Program-made: the position numbers and the translations under genes
Shown: piece after piece, positions 15,691 through 26,137 of the stretch
Position numbering within the stretch: position 1 is the stretch's first letter
How the letters are laid out: each line of letters opens with the position of its first letter
Source: an uncultured Kiritimatiellota bacterium
GTDB lineage: Bacteria; Verrucomicrobiota; Kiritimatiellia; RFP12; DVOR01
Assembly (NCBI GenBank): GCA_944389565.1
Contig: CALXMV010000019.1
Location: forward strand, 1-46,752
Direction: 5' to 3'
Length of the DNA: 46,752 nt
Notes under the pieces: model-generated
What the model was told of the DNA's origin: nothing
The model's database searches: none
Seen by the model: the letters and a program-made list of their open reading frames with translations, nothing else

Positions 15691-16272
15691 ATGAAATCGT
15701 TTGTTCGAAATTGTGTTGTCTTGATGTTTGACAAGTTCATCTATGACATTCCTTCAGAAGAAAAGCGAACCATATGGGAGAATGTCATAGACTACGTCCG
15801 CCAAGCAAACATGATCCATAAAGTCGTCGATGGGGCAAAGGCGATCGTGATCGTCAATGTTTGCATTGACGACATTCTTGACATCGTCAGCGACAAAACG
15901 ATCAGATCCTTCGATGTCATCGATTTCAACAAAGATGGCTCCAAGAAGCTCATACATTATGAATTGGATGACATGTTCTTCTCAAAGAAAGGGCGTATCA
16001 TACAAGAACGCTTGGAGCGGGGAATCTTCACGAAACCCAACGTCAAATATTACGCCCAAACCACGCAGGAAGCCACCGGATCCAAAATATCCACCGACAT
16101 AAGCGGGTTTGTCGCGGCTTATAATTCACATATCATCAGTTATTTGAATACGACCGACGAAACCGAAGGTGACATCATGCTCCGCATAGATTGGTCGCTC
16201 GACCCACGCCTCACGAAGAGGGCCCGTTGGGAAAAGCGTGGATGCATGAGAATCGCATTCGGAAAATCATGA
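15691..16272 (+). CDS. AT-rich orphan protein of unknown function (193 aa)
   Basis: ATG 15691 follows GGAGG at a good distance. The 193-residue protein is soluble, with no signal or membrane segment. It has a hydrophobic beta-strand KAIVIVNVCIDDILDIV (residues about 50-66), an FDVIDFNKDGSKKLIHYELDD block and a basic C-terminus. I recognise no family. GC is about 38% in 15721-15780 against about two-thirds for the chromosome, so it was probably acquired with the prophage remnant beside it. It has its own promoter and perhaps its own terminator, which is typical of cargo (moron, anti-restriction or defence genes). That role is a guess from position only. Confidence 0.75.
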   Translation: MKSFVRNCVVLMFDKFIYDIPSEEKRTIWENVIDYVRQANMIHKVVDGAKAIVIVNVCIDDILDIVSDKTIRSFDVIDFNKDGSKKLIHYELDDMFFSKKGRIIQERLERGIFTKPNVKYYAQTTQEATGSKISTDISGFVAAYNSHIISYLNTTDETEGDIMLRIDWSLDPRLTKRARWEKRGCMRIAFGKS

Positions 16273-16310
16273 ACGCTCATGCCCCCAATGCGTTGTGAGC
16301 GTGAACGTTT
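16273..16310 (+). terminator. possible intrinsic terminator after the orphan gene
   Basis: ACGCTCA (16273-16279) pairs with TGAGCGT (16296-16302) across a 16-nt loop, followed closely by a GTTTTTG run. The stem is short and the loop long, so this is a weak call. Confidence 0.3.
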
Positions 16311-16355
16311 TTGCCTCAGATCGAACGTAATTGCGACGGGAATGGGCAAATGCGC

Positions 16356-16449
16356 GGGGGCGCGGCCAAGGGGGCGAGGAATGGCTTGTGAGGGGGCGTT
16401 TTTTTGGGGGGGCGGGAGTGGCGGGGGATGGGACGCTGTGGGTGGGGGG
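16356..16449 (+). other. dense G-tract region upstream of trmH (quadruplex candidate)
   Basis: In 94 bp there are ten runs of three or more G on the plus strand, at 16356, 16370, 16392, 16406, 16414, 16423, 16430, 16440 and 16444 among others, separated in the second half by 1-9 bases. It ends seven bases before the trmH extended -10. The opposite strand is correspondingly C-rich. The rest of the 199-bp gap holds only the weak hairpin at its start. Confidence 0.5.
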
Positions 16450-16455
16450 AGAATG

Positions 16456-16464
16456 TGTTATCAT
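16456..16464 (+). promoter_or_regulatory. extended -10 promoter of the trmH-like gene, near-leaderless
   Basis: TGTTATCAT ends at 16464, so the predicted +1 is 16471, one base before the ATG at 16472. There is no Shine-Dalgarno between them. An in-frame ATG at 16463 lies inside the promoter and could not be in this transcript. Confidence 0.55.
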
Positions 16465-16471
16465 GGTGGGC

Positions 16472-17254
16472 ATGGACGCGAGTGAGATCGAAAAGGCTTG
16501 GCGGGATGTTTATCGGCGGCTGACGGCGTTGGAGCGCGGGTGGGAGAAGCCGCGGTTCCGGGCGGCGGCCATCGCCGACTTAGGGCGGTTCCTGCGTGAG
16601 CGGTGCGTGGGGGTGCCGCATCTGGCTGATCTGGCGCGGTTGGCCAGGCCAGGGATGACGCGGCAGGATCTCTTCGCCTTGCTCGTGCCGTGCGAGCGGA
16701 CGCTCACGCGGATCAAGGTGACGGACGTGGAGATTCTCTCGTCCGACCGCGACGAGGTCGCGGCCTGCGCCTCGGCGCGGTTGCCGCTGACGGTGGTGGC
16801 CGACAATTTCCGGTCGGCGATCAATGTGGGGACGTTGTTCCGGGTGTGTGATTGTTTTGGCGTGGCGGAGGCGGTGCTTTGCGGGTACACCCCGGCGCCG
16901 GGCGATGGGCGTGCACGGCAGGCGGCGCTCGGCGCGGAGGCATGGGTGCCGTGGTCGCGTGCCGAGCGGACGGTGGAGGCCATCGGGGCGTTGCAGGCGC
17001 GAGGTATCCCTGTCATCGCGTTGGAGACGGTGCCTGACGCGCCCACGTTGGAAGGGTGGCGGTGGAGGTTCCCGTGCGCCGTGGCGTTGGGCAGCGAACG
17101 GTTCGGCCTCGGGCCGGACGCCGTCCGCGCGTGCGACGCGACGATGCGTATCCCGATGTATGGCCATAAGAACTCGCTCAACGTGGTGATGGCCTTCACG
17201 CTTGTGGCCCATGCGGCCAGGGTCGCCTATGAATCGGAGGGTCGCCATGACTGA
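16472..17254 (+). CDS. SpoU/TrmH-family RNA 2'-O-methyltransferase
   Basis: A 260-residue SPOUT methyltransferase for 2'-O-ribose methylation of tRNA or rRNA. The three SpoU motifs are present: NFRSAINVGTLFRVCDCFGV (residues about 112-131), ALGSERFGL (about 206) and IPMYGHKNSLNVVMAF (about 228). About 100 residues precede the catalytic domain; these are helical and may bind RNA. ATG 16472 is chosen because the promoter excludes the earlier in-frame starts. It overlaps hydF by 8 bp. The target nucleotide is unknown. Confidence 0.88.
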   Translation: MDASEIEKAWRDVYRRLTALERGWEKPRFRAAAIADLGRFLRERCVGVPHLADLARLARPGMTRQDLFALLVPCERTLTRIKVTDVEILSSDRDEVAACASARLPLTVVADNFRSAINVGTLFRVCDCFGVAEAVLCGYTPAPGDGRARQAALGAEAWVPWSRAERTVEAIGALQARGIPVIALETVPDAPTLEGWRWRFPCAVALGSERFGLGPDAVRACDATMRIPMYGHKNSLNVVMAFTLVAHAARVAYESEGRHD

Positions 17255-18446
17255 ATCCACCCCGAAGTCGCTCCGTCTGACCATCGCCCTCGTCGGCCGC
17301 GCCAACGTCGGCAAGTCCACGCTGCTCAACCGCATCGCCGGACAGGATGTCGCCATCGTCTCCCCGCAGGCCGGCACCACGACCGACGTGGTGGAGAAGG
17401 CCATGGAGCTACGTCCGTTCGGGCCCGTGCTGTGGTTGGACACGGGAGGGTGGGACGACCCAACGGCGCTTGGCGCGGCACGCCGGGCGCGCACCGACCA
17501 GGCCATCGCCCGTGCCGACCTAGTCGTGGCCGTCGCTGCCGACGACGGGCAGGCGCCGGATCCCGATCTGCTGGCCTTGGCCAGGACGGTGCGCAAGCCG
17601 CTCCTGATTGTCGTCACCCAATGTGACATCCACCCCCCGCGCGAGGCTTTTCTCGCGACGCTCCGTGCGACGGGCGCGCCGGTCACGGAGGCTCGGGGTG
17701 ACCGTGACGCGTTGCTGGCCGCGATCAAGGGGCCGCTCGCGAAGTTGGCGCCGGGGGCCTTCCGTGCGCCGCCCAGCCCTTTGGAGGGGCTGTTACCGCG
17801 TGGAGGGGTGCTGCTGCAGATCATCCCCGTGGATTCGCAGGCGCCCAAGGGCAGGATCATCCTGCCGCAGGTCAACGTGCTGCGCGACGCGTTGGATCAC
17901 GACATGCTGTCGGTGGTCGTCACCGAGGGGCGTATCCGCGAGGCCGCCGAACGGATCCGCCCCGACCTCGCCGTCTGCGACTCGCAGGTCGTCCATCGCA
18001 TGATCGCGGAGCTTCCCGCGGGGATTCCCGCCACCACCTATTCCATCCTGATGGCGCGGCTGAAGGGCGACCTGCCCACCCTCGCGGCCGGGGCCTCGGC
18101 CATCCGCGCCCTGCGCGACGGCGACCGCGTGCTCATCGCCGAGGCCTGCACCCATCATGCCGCGGAGGATGACATCGGACGCGTGAAGATCCCCCGTTGG
18201 ATCCGCCAACGCACCGGCAAGGAGCCGACCTTCGAGGTCGCCTCCGGGAAGGACTTCCCCGCCGACCTCACGCGTTACGCGCTCATCATCCATTGCGGCG
18301 GGTGCATGATCAACCGGGCCTTCATGCGGTGGCGCATCGACCAGGCCCGCGCCGCCGGCGTGCCGATCACAAACTACGGCGTCGCCATCGCCGAGACGCA
18401 GGGCGTCCTCGACCGCGTGCTCCAACCTTTCGGGATCCGGCCATGA
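17247..18446 (+). CDS. hydF: HydF, [FeFe]-hydrogenase maturation GTPase
   Basis: A 399-residue scaffold protein on which the 2Fe subcluster of the H-cluster is built before transfer to HydA. The N-terminal GTPase has Walker A GRANVGKST (17-25), DTGG and TQCD in place of the usual NKxD. A dimerisation domain follows. The C-terminal cluster-binding domain has EACTHH, DIGRVKIPRWI and HCGGCMINR, giving the CxH...HCxxC ligand set of HydF. Length is normal. Shine-Dalgarno GGAGGG precedes ATG 17247. HydE and HydG are not in the window. The target hydrogenase lies downstream on the other strand. Confidence 0.95.
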   Translation: MTESTPKSLRLTIALVGRANVGKSTLLNRIAGQDVAIVSPQAGTTTDVVEKAMELRPFGPVLWLDTGGWDDPTALGAARRARTDQAIARADLVVAVAADDGQAPDPDLLALARTVRKPLLIVVTQCDIHPPREAFLATLRATGAPVTEARGDRDALLAAIKGPLAKLAPGAFRAPPSPLEGLLPRGGVLLQIIPVDSQAPKGRIILPQVNVLRDALDHDMLSVVVTEGRIREAAERIRPDLAVCDSQVVHRMIAELPAGIPATTYSILMARLKGDLPTLAAGASAIRALRDGDRVLIAEACTHHAAEDDIGRVKIPRWIRQRTGKEPTFEVASGKDFPADLTRYALIIHCGGCMINRAFMRWRIDQARAAGVPITNYGVAIAETQGVLDRVLQPFGIRP

Positions 18447-18649
18447 ACGAACTCGAACAGCGCGTCACCCACCTCGAATCCATCATCGCCGAGCAGGACC
18501 GCCTGCTCGACGCGCTCAACGGCGAGATCCTGCGGCTCAACCGCCTCCACGAGGCCCTCGCCGCCCGCCTCAGCGCCCACGAGGCGCTCCATGACGCGGA
18601 CCTCGGCCTCCCCGCCGCCGGCGACGAGCCTCCGCCGCCGCATTGGTGA
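18443..18649 (+). CDS. slyX: SlyX-like coiled-coil protein (68 aa)
   Basis: A 68-residue protein made of one heptad coiled coil (residues 3-45, LEQRVTHLESIIAEQDRLLD) and a proline tail ending PPPPHW. E. coli SlyX has the same length, the same leucine pattern and the end PPPHY. Function in the family is unknown. It starts by ATGA overlap with hydF and has no promoter of its own. Confidence 0.75.
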   Translation: MNELEQRVTHLESIIAEQDRLLDALNGEILRLNRLHEALAARLSAHEALHDADLGLPAAGDEPPPPHW

Positions 18650-18655
18650 GCAATG

Positions 18656-18664
18656 TGCTATACT
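18656..18664 (+). promoter_or_regulatory. extended -10 promoter of the DJ-1/PfpI gene
   Basis: TGCTATACT gives a predicted +1 near 18671. A 22-nt leader with AAAGGAG (18679-18685) precedes the ATG at 18693. This is the conventional-leader version of the same promoter motif. Confidence 0.6.
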
Positions 18665-18692
18665 TTGCGGGAACAAGGAAAGGAGCGTCGCG

Positions 18693-19247
18693 ATGGCTTT
18701 GTTGATGTTGCTTGCGAACGGGTTCGAGGAGATTGAGGCCTTGGGCACGCTGGATCTCTTGCGGCGGGCGGGGGTCGAGACCGTGACCTGCACGCTGAAC
18801 CGGACGCCGCTGACGTTGGGCGCGCATGGGATCGCCGTGGAGGCGGAGCTGTGCCTGACGGAGTTGGACAGCGCGGCCTATGACGGCGTGATTCTGCCGG
18901 GCGGGATGGAAGGGTCGCGCAATCTGGCCGCGACGCAGGGCGTGTTGGAGCTGATCCGCGAATACGACGCCGCGGGCAAGACGGTGGCGGCCATCTGCGC
19001 GGCGCCGGCCTTGGTGCTGACGGCCGCGGGGATCCTGCCCGGGCGGAAGGCCACGTGCTACCCGGCGCCCGACCTCACGGCGGCGCTGGGCGCGGATTAC
19101 GTCCGCGCGAAGACGGTCGTCTCCGACCATGTGATCACGGGCGAGGGGCCGGGCCGTTTCGCGGATTTCGCGCGCGCGATCATCGCACGCGCCAAAGGCG
19201 AGCCGGCGGCGCGGGAGACCTTCGCCGCGGCCTTGCTCGACGACTGA
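18693..19247 (+). CDS. DJ-1/PfpI (YajL/ThiJ-like) protein
   Basis: A 184-residue single-domain glutamine-amidotransferase-like fold. The nucleophile-elbow cysteine is C102 (AAICAAPALVL) and the conserved glutamate is in GFEEIEAL (12-15). YDGVILPGGMEGSRNL matches the YajL/DJ-1 subgroup. Members act as oxidative-stress or glyoxalase/deglycase proteins; the exact reaction cannot be read here. ATG 18693 follows a strong Shine-Dalgarno. rpoN starts two bases after its stop. Confidence 0.9.
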   Translation: MALLMLLANGFEEIEALGTLDLLRRAGVETVTCTLNRTPLTLGAHGIAVEAELCLTELDSAAYDGVILPGGMEGSRNLAATQGVLELIREYDAAGKTVAAICAAPALVLTAAGILPGRKATCYPAPDLTAALGADYVRAKTVVSDHVITGEGPGRFADFARAIIARAKGEPAARETFAAALLDD

Positions 19248-19249
19248 CC

Positions 19250-20719
19250 GTGCCCGCGCTTTCCGCAAGCCTCGGCACGGCGCGGGAACAGCGCCAGACC
19301 CAAGAGCGCGCCTTATCGATGCAGGCGCGGCAACGCTTGCGGCTTTTGCCCCTGGCATTGCCGGAGTTGCGCGCGGAATTGCGGCGGCAGGCCGAGCAGA
19401 ACCCCTTCCTGGAGCTGGAGGAGCCCCCGGGCGAGACCGTCTCGCTGGAGGCCTCCGCCGAACGCGCGGCACAGGAAGAGGACCAACTGGACAACCTGGA
19501 CTACTTCAACGCCGCGTTGGAAGGCTTCGGGGAGCAGGCCGATCCCGCGACGCGGGCGGAGGCCCAGCGCCGGCACGAGTGGTTGGTGCTTTCGCAGACG
19601 GAGCCGGAGACGCTCTTCCGCCATTTGGAGCGCCAGGTGGCGCAACAGATCCCTGAGGGGCCCCGGCGCGAATTGGTCCTGCTCGTCTGCGACGCCTTGG
19701 ACGCGGATGGCTATCTGCGCGCGGATCCGCACACCTTGGCGAGCGACTGGTGGCAGGCGAACGGCGGCCACCCCAAGACGCGCTTCGACGAGGCGGATGC
19801 CGAGGCCGCGATTCGGTTCGTCCAGACGCTCGACCCCGTGGGCGTCGGGGCTCGGTCATTGGCCGAGTGCCTGGCGCTTCAGACCCGCGCCGACCCGCGC
19901 ACCCTTCCCGAGCGTGCCCTCTACCTGCGCCTCTGCGACCGCTTGGGGAGCGTGCTCACCGAATCGCCGGACCGCCTCGCGCGGACGCTCCGGTGCACGC
20001 CCGAGGCGTTGGCGGGGGCGCTTGCCTACCTGCGCACGCTCAATCCCTTCCCAGGGCGGGCCTTCGCCCCGCGCGAGCCGATCGAAAGCCCGGAGATCGT
20101 CGCCCTGCGCAAGGCGGACGGTCATTGGGAGGCGGTTTGCGACGAACGGCGCTTCCCGCTTTTCCGGGTGGACGAGGCCGCGGTGGAGGCGGCCAAGGCC
20201 GCCGCGCGCGGGCATGACGAAAAGGCGTGCGTGGCCGCGCTCGAAGGGCAGGCGCGCATGGCGACGGCCGCCTTCTCCGAGCGTAACGACACGCTGCGAA
20301 GCGTGGCGCAGGCGATTTTCGACCGTCAGGGTGCCTTCCTCGACAGCGGGGGCGACCCGGCCACCCTCACCCCCCTCCTGCAACGCGACATCGCCGAGAC
20401 CGTGGGATACGACGAGAGCATTATCTCGCGAACGGTGAAGGACAAGACCGTGCGCGTGGCGACGAGTCGGAAGGTCCTGCCCCTGCGGGCCTTCTTCACG
20501 CGCGCGGCGACCACGGCGGAGGGCACGGGCATTTCGGACCGTCAGGCGAAGGCGGCGCTCGCGGCGCTCGTGGCGGGGGAGGATCCGGCCCGGCCGCTCT
20601 CGGACCAAGCGCTCGCGGACGCGCTCGCCGCGCAAGGCATCCCTTTGGCACGGCGCACGGTGGCGAAATACCGCGAGGCCGCTGACATCCCCGCGGCGCA
20701 CGCACGGCGGCGCAAATGA
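19250..20719 (+). CDS. rpoN: RpoN, RNA polymerase sigma-54 factor
   Basis: A 489-residue sigma-54. Region I (residues 1-50) is glutamine/leucine-rich (RQTQERALSMQARQ, then LRRQAEQNPFLELEE). Region II is acidic. The core-binding and HTH domains follow, with LDPVGVGARSLAECL and TLNPFPGRAF. The RpoN box ARRTVAKYREAADIP lies near the C-terminus. The frame opens with GTG 19250, two bases after the DJ-1 stop and without a Shine-Dalgarno, so translation is probably coupled. No -24/-12 promoter or enhancer-binding activator was found in this window. Confidence 0.93.
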   Translation: MPALSASLGTAREQRQTQERALSMQARQRLRLLPLALPELRAELRRQAEQNPFLELEEPPGETVSLEASAERAAQEEDQLDNLDYFNAALEGFGEQADPATRAEAQRRHEWLVLSQTEPETLFRHLERQVAQQIPEGPRRELVLLVCDALDADGYLRADPHTLASDWWQANGGHPKTRFDEADAEAAIRFVQTLDPVGVGARSLAECLALQTRADPRTLPERALYLRLCDRLGSVLTESPDRLARTLRCTPEALAGALAYLRTLNPFPGRAFAPREPIESPEIVALRKADGHWEAVCDERRFPLFRVDEAAVEAAKAAARGHDEKACVAALEGQARMATAAFSERNDTLRSVAQAIFDRQGAFLDSGGDPATLTPLLQRDIAETVGYDESIISRTVKDKTVRVATSRKVLPLRAFFTRAATTAEGTGISDRQAKAALAALVAGEDPARPLSDQALADALAAQGIPLARRTVAKYREAADIPAAHARRRK

Positions 20720-20736
20720 CTTCACGGAGTGCGATC

Positions 20737-21642
20737 ATGAAACCCATGTTGCTGATTTGGCTGACTTTCCGAGGCGTCGCGGACTTCACCGCGACGCGCG
20801 ATCAGGTGGCGCGGTGGGCCGCGCAGGTGCCGGAGCTGGACGTCGTCTTCGCCGAAAACCAGGAGACCTTCGTCAAGAATCTCTCAAAGGCCACGTATGC
20901 CCTCACCTTCACCTTCTCGGAGGCGTGGCTACCGCTGACCTATCGGCTGAAATGGCTGGCCACGCCGGCCGCAGGCCGCGAATTGCTCGGCGCGCGCATC
21001 CCCGATCGCATCCGGCTGACGCACGGCACCTTCCATGGCGACCTGATGGCCGAGACGGCGGTGGGGATGCTGCTGGCCGTGCGGCGCGGGCTCCTGCCCG
21101 GCCTCGGGCTGTGCGGCACGGGCACGGGCGAGGAGGCCTGGCCCATCCATGTGCCGGGGCGGCAGGCCATCGCCGGGAGCCATGCCGTCATCCTCGGATA
21201 CGGCCACATCGGCCGGGCCGTCGGCCGCAAACTCGAGGCGCTCGGCGTGCGCGTGACAGGCGTCACCCACGCCAACCTCGGCGCGCTCGACACGCTCCTG
21301 CCCGCCGCGGACACGCTCGTCCTGGCGCTCCCCGCCACGCCCGAGACGACCGACCTCCTGGACGCCCGCCGCCTGGCGCTCCTGCCCCGCCATGCCGTGG
21401 TCATCAATCTCGGCCGCGGGAACGCCATCGACGAGGAGGCCTTGGCCAAGGCGCTCCGGGCGGGGGCGCTCCATGCGGCCTTCCTGGACGTCTTCAAGGA
21501 GGAGCCCTACCCCGCGGACGGCCCGCTCCGCGCCGCCCCCCGCTGCTTCCTGCTCCCCCACGCCTCGGCCTTCGCGCCGGATTACCTTGACCGTGCCTTC
21601 GCCGAATGGCTCGCGGCCTATCGGGCCATGGCCCATGCGTGA
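20737..21642 (+). CDS. D-isomer 2-hydroxyacid dehydrogenase
   Basis: A 301-residue NAD(P)-dependent oxidoreductase. The Rossmann loop is LGYGHIGRAVG near residue 150. Catalytic candidates are R in NLGRGNAIDEEAL, E in DVFKEEPYP and H in LLPHASAF. Substrate may be glyoxylate, hydroxypyruvate or a related 2-oxoacid; this cannot be decided. ATG 20737 follows GGAG (20726-20729). An in-frame ATG at 20716 overlaps the rpoN stop and is a possible coupled start. It overlaps recO by 8 bp. Confidence 0.85.
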   Translation: MKPMLLIWLTFRGVADFTATRDQVARWAAQVPELDVVFAENQETFVKNLSKATYALTFTFSEAWLPLTYRLKWLATPAAGRELLGARIPDRIRLTHGTFHGDLMAETAVGMLLAVRRGLLPGLGLCGTGTGEEAWPIHVPGRQAIAGSHAVILGYGHIGRAVGRKLEALGVRVTGVTHANLGALDTLLPAADTLVLALPATPETTDLLDARRLALLPRHAVVINLGRGNAIDEEALAKALRAGALHAAFLDVFKEEPYPADGPLRAAPRCFLLPHASAFAPDYLDRAFAEWLAAYRAMAHA

Positions 21643-22435
21643 GACGCTTCTGCTCAAAACGCACGCGATCTGCCTGAACGTGCGCCCCTTCTCCAAGACG
21701 TCGCACATGGTCACGTGGCTGACGGCCGACCACGGACGCGTGACCACCCCCATCAAGGGCGCGCAACGCCCGAAGAGCGCCTTCATCGGCCGTTATGACG
21801 TCGGGTACACATGCGAGCTCGTCTATTATGCGCGTGAGAGCGGCGGCGTCCACCATATCCGCGAATGCTCGCCGTTGGCCTTTCGCGAGGGGCTCCGCGC
21901 CACGTGGCGGGGCGCCGAGGCCGCGGCCTACGCCTGCGACCTTACGCTCCGCACCGCGCAGCCGAACCTCGCCAACCCGGCGCTCTTCCAAGCGCTCGGG
22001 GACACGCTCGACGCCCTGCAGACGAGCGCCCCGCATGAGACGTCGCTGACGTTGCTCTGGTTCGAGAGCAATCTCCTGCGCGCGCTCGGCCTGGGGCCCG
22101 ACTTCACGCCCTGCGCGCACTGCCCGCTCACGCCGACCCGTGCGTTCTCGGTCGAGGAGGGGCGTTTCTTCTGCGGGCACCGCCCCTCACGGTCGGCCCG
22201 CCCGCTCACGCTCGCCCTGCACGCCGACATCCCCGCGTTGTACCTGCGCTTCCTCGCCCAACCGCTCACGGCCGTGCTCGATGCCGCCAAAGCCTCCCCG
22301 CGGTTGGACGATCTGGGGCGGCCGGAGCCTTTCCCCGGCATCTTCGGGTTGCGCCGCTTCCTCGGCGTCTTCCTCTCCACCCATCTGGACCTCCTGCCCG
22401 GCCCACGCCGCACCGTCCTCGACCTTTTGGCGTGA
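21635..22435 (+). CDS. recO: RecO, recombination mediator
   Basis: A 266-residue protein of RecFOR repair, which helps load RecA on SSB-coated DNA. The N-terminal OB fold is visible (LLLKTHAICLNVRPFSKTSHMVTWLT, with a DHGRVTTPIKGAQRPKS loop). The central helical domain and a partial zinc-binding motif (CAHC at about residue 152, FCGH about 20 residues on) follow. Length is normal. It is the last gene before a strong bidirectional terminator. Confidence 0.9.
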   Translation: MRETLLLKTHAICLNVRPFSKTSHMVTWLTADHGRVTTPIKGAQRPKSAFIGRYDVGYTCELVYYARESGGVHHIRECSPLAFREGLRATWRGAEAAAYACDLTLRTAQPNLANPALFQALGDTLDALQTSAPHETSLTLLWFESNLLRALGLGPDFTPCAHCPLTPTRAFSVEEGRFFCGHRPSRSARPLTLALHADIPALYLRFLAQPLTAVLDAAKASPRLDDLGRPEPFPGIFGLRRFLGVFLSTHLDLLPGPRRTVLDLLA

Positions 22436-22443
22436 GCCCCGCG

Positions 22444-22480
22444 AAAAAAAGCCCCCATCCGCACGGATGGGGGCTTTTTT
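22444..22480. terminator. bidirectional intrinsic terminator between recO and hydA
   Basis: The stem AGCCCCCATCC/GGATGGGGGCT with a 4-nt loop is flanked by seven A on the left and six T on the right. It works for recO on the plus strand and hydA on the minus strand. Confidence 0.92.
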
Positions 22481-22492
22481 GTGCCGCCGTGC

Positions 22493-24250
22493 TCAGGTGT
22501 TGTAGATGGGCTTGGCGGTGTAGTGGGTGTGGAGGAGGTGATGGGCCTTCTCGCCGCACGGCTCGCCCAGGAAATCCTTGTAGATCTTCTGGATCTGCGG
22601 GTTCTGGTGGGAGCACCGATGGGCGGACTGGCGGTCGTCCTGGTAAAGGCCCTCCATGCGCATCCTGCGGATCTCGTCGGTGGCGAGGGTGGGCTGACCG
22701 CCGCCGCCGATGCAGCCGCCGCGGCACGCCATGACCTCGATGAACTGCCAACGGGGCGGGCGCCCGGCCTTGCGATCCTCGCGGATGGCATCGAGCACTT
22801 GCTCGACGTTGCCCATCTGATGGGCCACGGCGATGGCGACCTTGGTGCCCTTGATGTCGATGACCGCTTCCTTGACGCCTTGGAGGCCGCGCACCTCGAC
22901 GAAATCGACGTCCGCCAGCTCCTCGTGGGTGATGAGGTGATAGGCGGTGCGCAGGGCCGCCTCCATGACCCCCCCGGTGGCGCCGAAGAGCGTCCCGGCG
23001 CCGGAGTACTCGCCGAGGATGGAATCGGCGGGGCTCTCGGGCAGTGCCGTGAAGTCGATGCCGGCGATCTTGATCATGCGGGCGAGCTCACGGGTGGTGA
23101 GGGCGACGTCGACATCCTGATAGCCAGAAGCCTGCATCTCCTCGGAACGGGTGATCTCGTATTTCTTGGCCGTGCAGGGCATGATGGAGGTGAGGTGGAT
23201 GCGGGCGGGATCGATCCCCATCTTCTCGGCGAAGTAGGTCTTGGCCATGACGCCGAGCATCTGCTGCGGGCTCTTGGCGGTGGAGAAATTGGGGATGAAG
23301 TCCGCGGCGTACTTCTCCATCCAATCGGTCCACGACGGGCAGCACGAGGTGATGAGCGGGAGCGCGCCGCCCTTGGTGAAGCGGTTGACGAACTCCGTAC
23401 CCTCCTCCATGATGGTGAGGTCGGCCGAGAAGTTGGTGTCGAAGACGGCCTGGAAGCCCAGCCGGCGGAGCGCGGTGTAGATCTTGCCGGTGGAGAGCTC
23501 GCCGGGCTTCATTCCGAAGGCCTCGCCGAGGGCGACCCGGACGGCGGGGGCGATCTGCACGGCGGTGAACCGCTGGGGGTCGCGCAGGGCGTCCCACACC
23601 TGGGCCGTCTCGTCACGCTCGTAGATGGCGCCGACGGGGCAATGGGCGGAGCACTGGCCGCACTTGATGCACGGGGAGTCGTTGAGCGGGACGCCCGCGG
23701 CGGGGGCGATGCGCATCCGCTCGCCGCGGCCGATGAACTCAAGCGCCCAGACGTTCTGCATGTCCTGGCAGACAATGGCGCAACGGCCGCACTTGATGCA
23801 CTTGTCGGGGTCGAGCACGATCGAGGGGGTGCTCTCGTCGCGCTCGACGTGCTCGATGGCGGGCCGGGGGAACGGGGCCTCGCGGATGCCGAACTCGGTG
23901 GCCACGCGCTGGAGCTCGCAGACGCCCGAACGGGGGCATTTCAGGCAATCCTGCGGGTGGGTGCTGAGGATGAGCTGGGTGACGGTCTTGCGGATCTGGA
24001 CGATGTCGGGGTCGTGGGTGGTGATCTTCATGCCCTCGGCGACCTCGGTGCAACAGGCCCGCAGGAGCTTGGGGCTGTTGCCGTTGCGCACGACGCAGAG
24101 GCCGCAGGCCGCCCACGCCTTGACGTCGGGGTGGTGGCAGAGGGTGGGGATCTTGACGGCGACCTTCTTGGCGGCGTCGAGGATGGTGGTGCCCTCGGGG
24201 ACCTCGACGGCGATGCCGTTGATCTCAAGGTGAATCAATTTCTTGTCCAT
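22493..24250 (-). CDS. hydA: [FeFe]-hydrogenase catalytic subunit (HydA/HndD type)
   Basis: A 585-residue group A [FeFe] hydrogenase. N-terminal [2Fe-2S] ligands are C38, C49, C52 and C66 or C67. The His-ligated cluster is H98, C102, C105 and C111. Two [4Fe-4S] sites use C151/154/157/161 and C194/197/200/204. H-cluster motifs are TSCCPSW (C303), MPCTAKKYE (C359) and MACRGGCIGGGGQP (C509, C513), all intact. This is the NADH/ferredoxin-linked bifurcating architecture. Shine-Dalgarno GGAGGAG precedes ATG 24250. It lies 13 bp behind the NuoF-like subunit and is matured by HydF (17247). Confidence 0.97.
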   Translation of the reverse strand: MDKKLIHLEINGIAVEVPEGTTILDAAKKVAVKIPTLCHHPDVKAWAACGLCVVRNGNSPKLLRACCTEVAEGMKITTHDPDIVQIRKTVTQLILSTHPQDCLKCPRSGVCELQRVATEFGIREAPFPRPAIEHVERDESTPSIVLDPDKCIKCGRCAIVCQDMQNVWALEFIGRGERMRIAPAAGVPLNDSPCIKCGQCSAHCPVGAIYERDETAQVWDALRDPQRFTAVQIAPAVRVALGEAFGMKPGELSTGKIYTALRRLGFQAVFDTNFSADLTIMEEGTEFVNRFTKGGALPLITSCCPSWTDWMEKYAADFIPNFSTAKSPQQMLGVMAKTYFAEKMGIDPARIHLTSIMPCTAKKYEITRSEEMQASGYQDVDVALTTRELARMIKIAGIDFTALPESPADSILGEYSGAGTLFGATGGVMEAALRTAYHLITHEELADVDFVEVRGLQGVKEAVIDIKGTKVAIAVAHQMGNVEQVLDAIREDRKAGRPPRWQFIEVMACRGGCIGGGGQPTLATDEIRRMRMEGLYQDDRQSAHRCSHQNPQIQKIYKDFLGEPCGEKAHHLLHTHYTAKPIYNT

Positions 24251-24263
24251 GGGTGGCTCCTCC

Positions 24264-26123
<1,860 letters not shown>

Positions 26124-26137
26124 GTCTCAGCCTCCTC

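Noticed and set aside
20716..20736. Upstream ATG of the 2-hydroxyacid dehydrogenase
   Set aside because: It overlaps the rpoN stop but adds seven residues unlike the family's start; ATG 20737 has GGAG at a normal distance.
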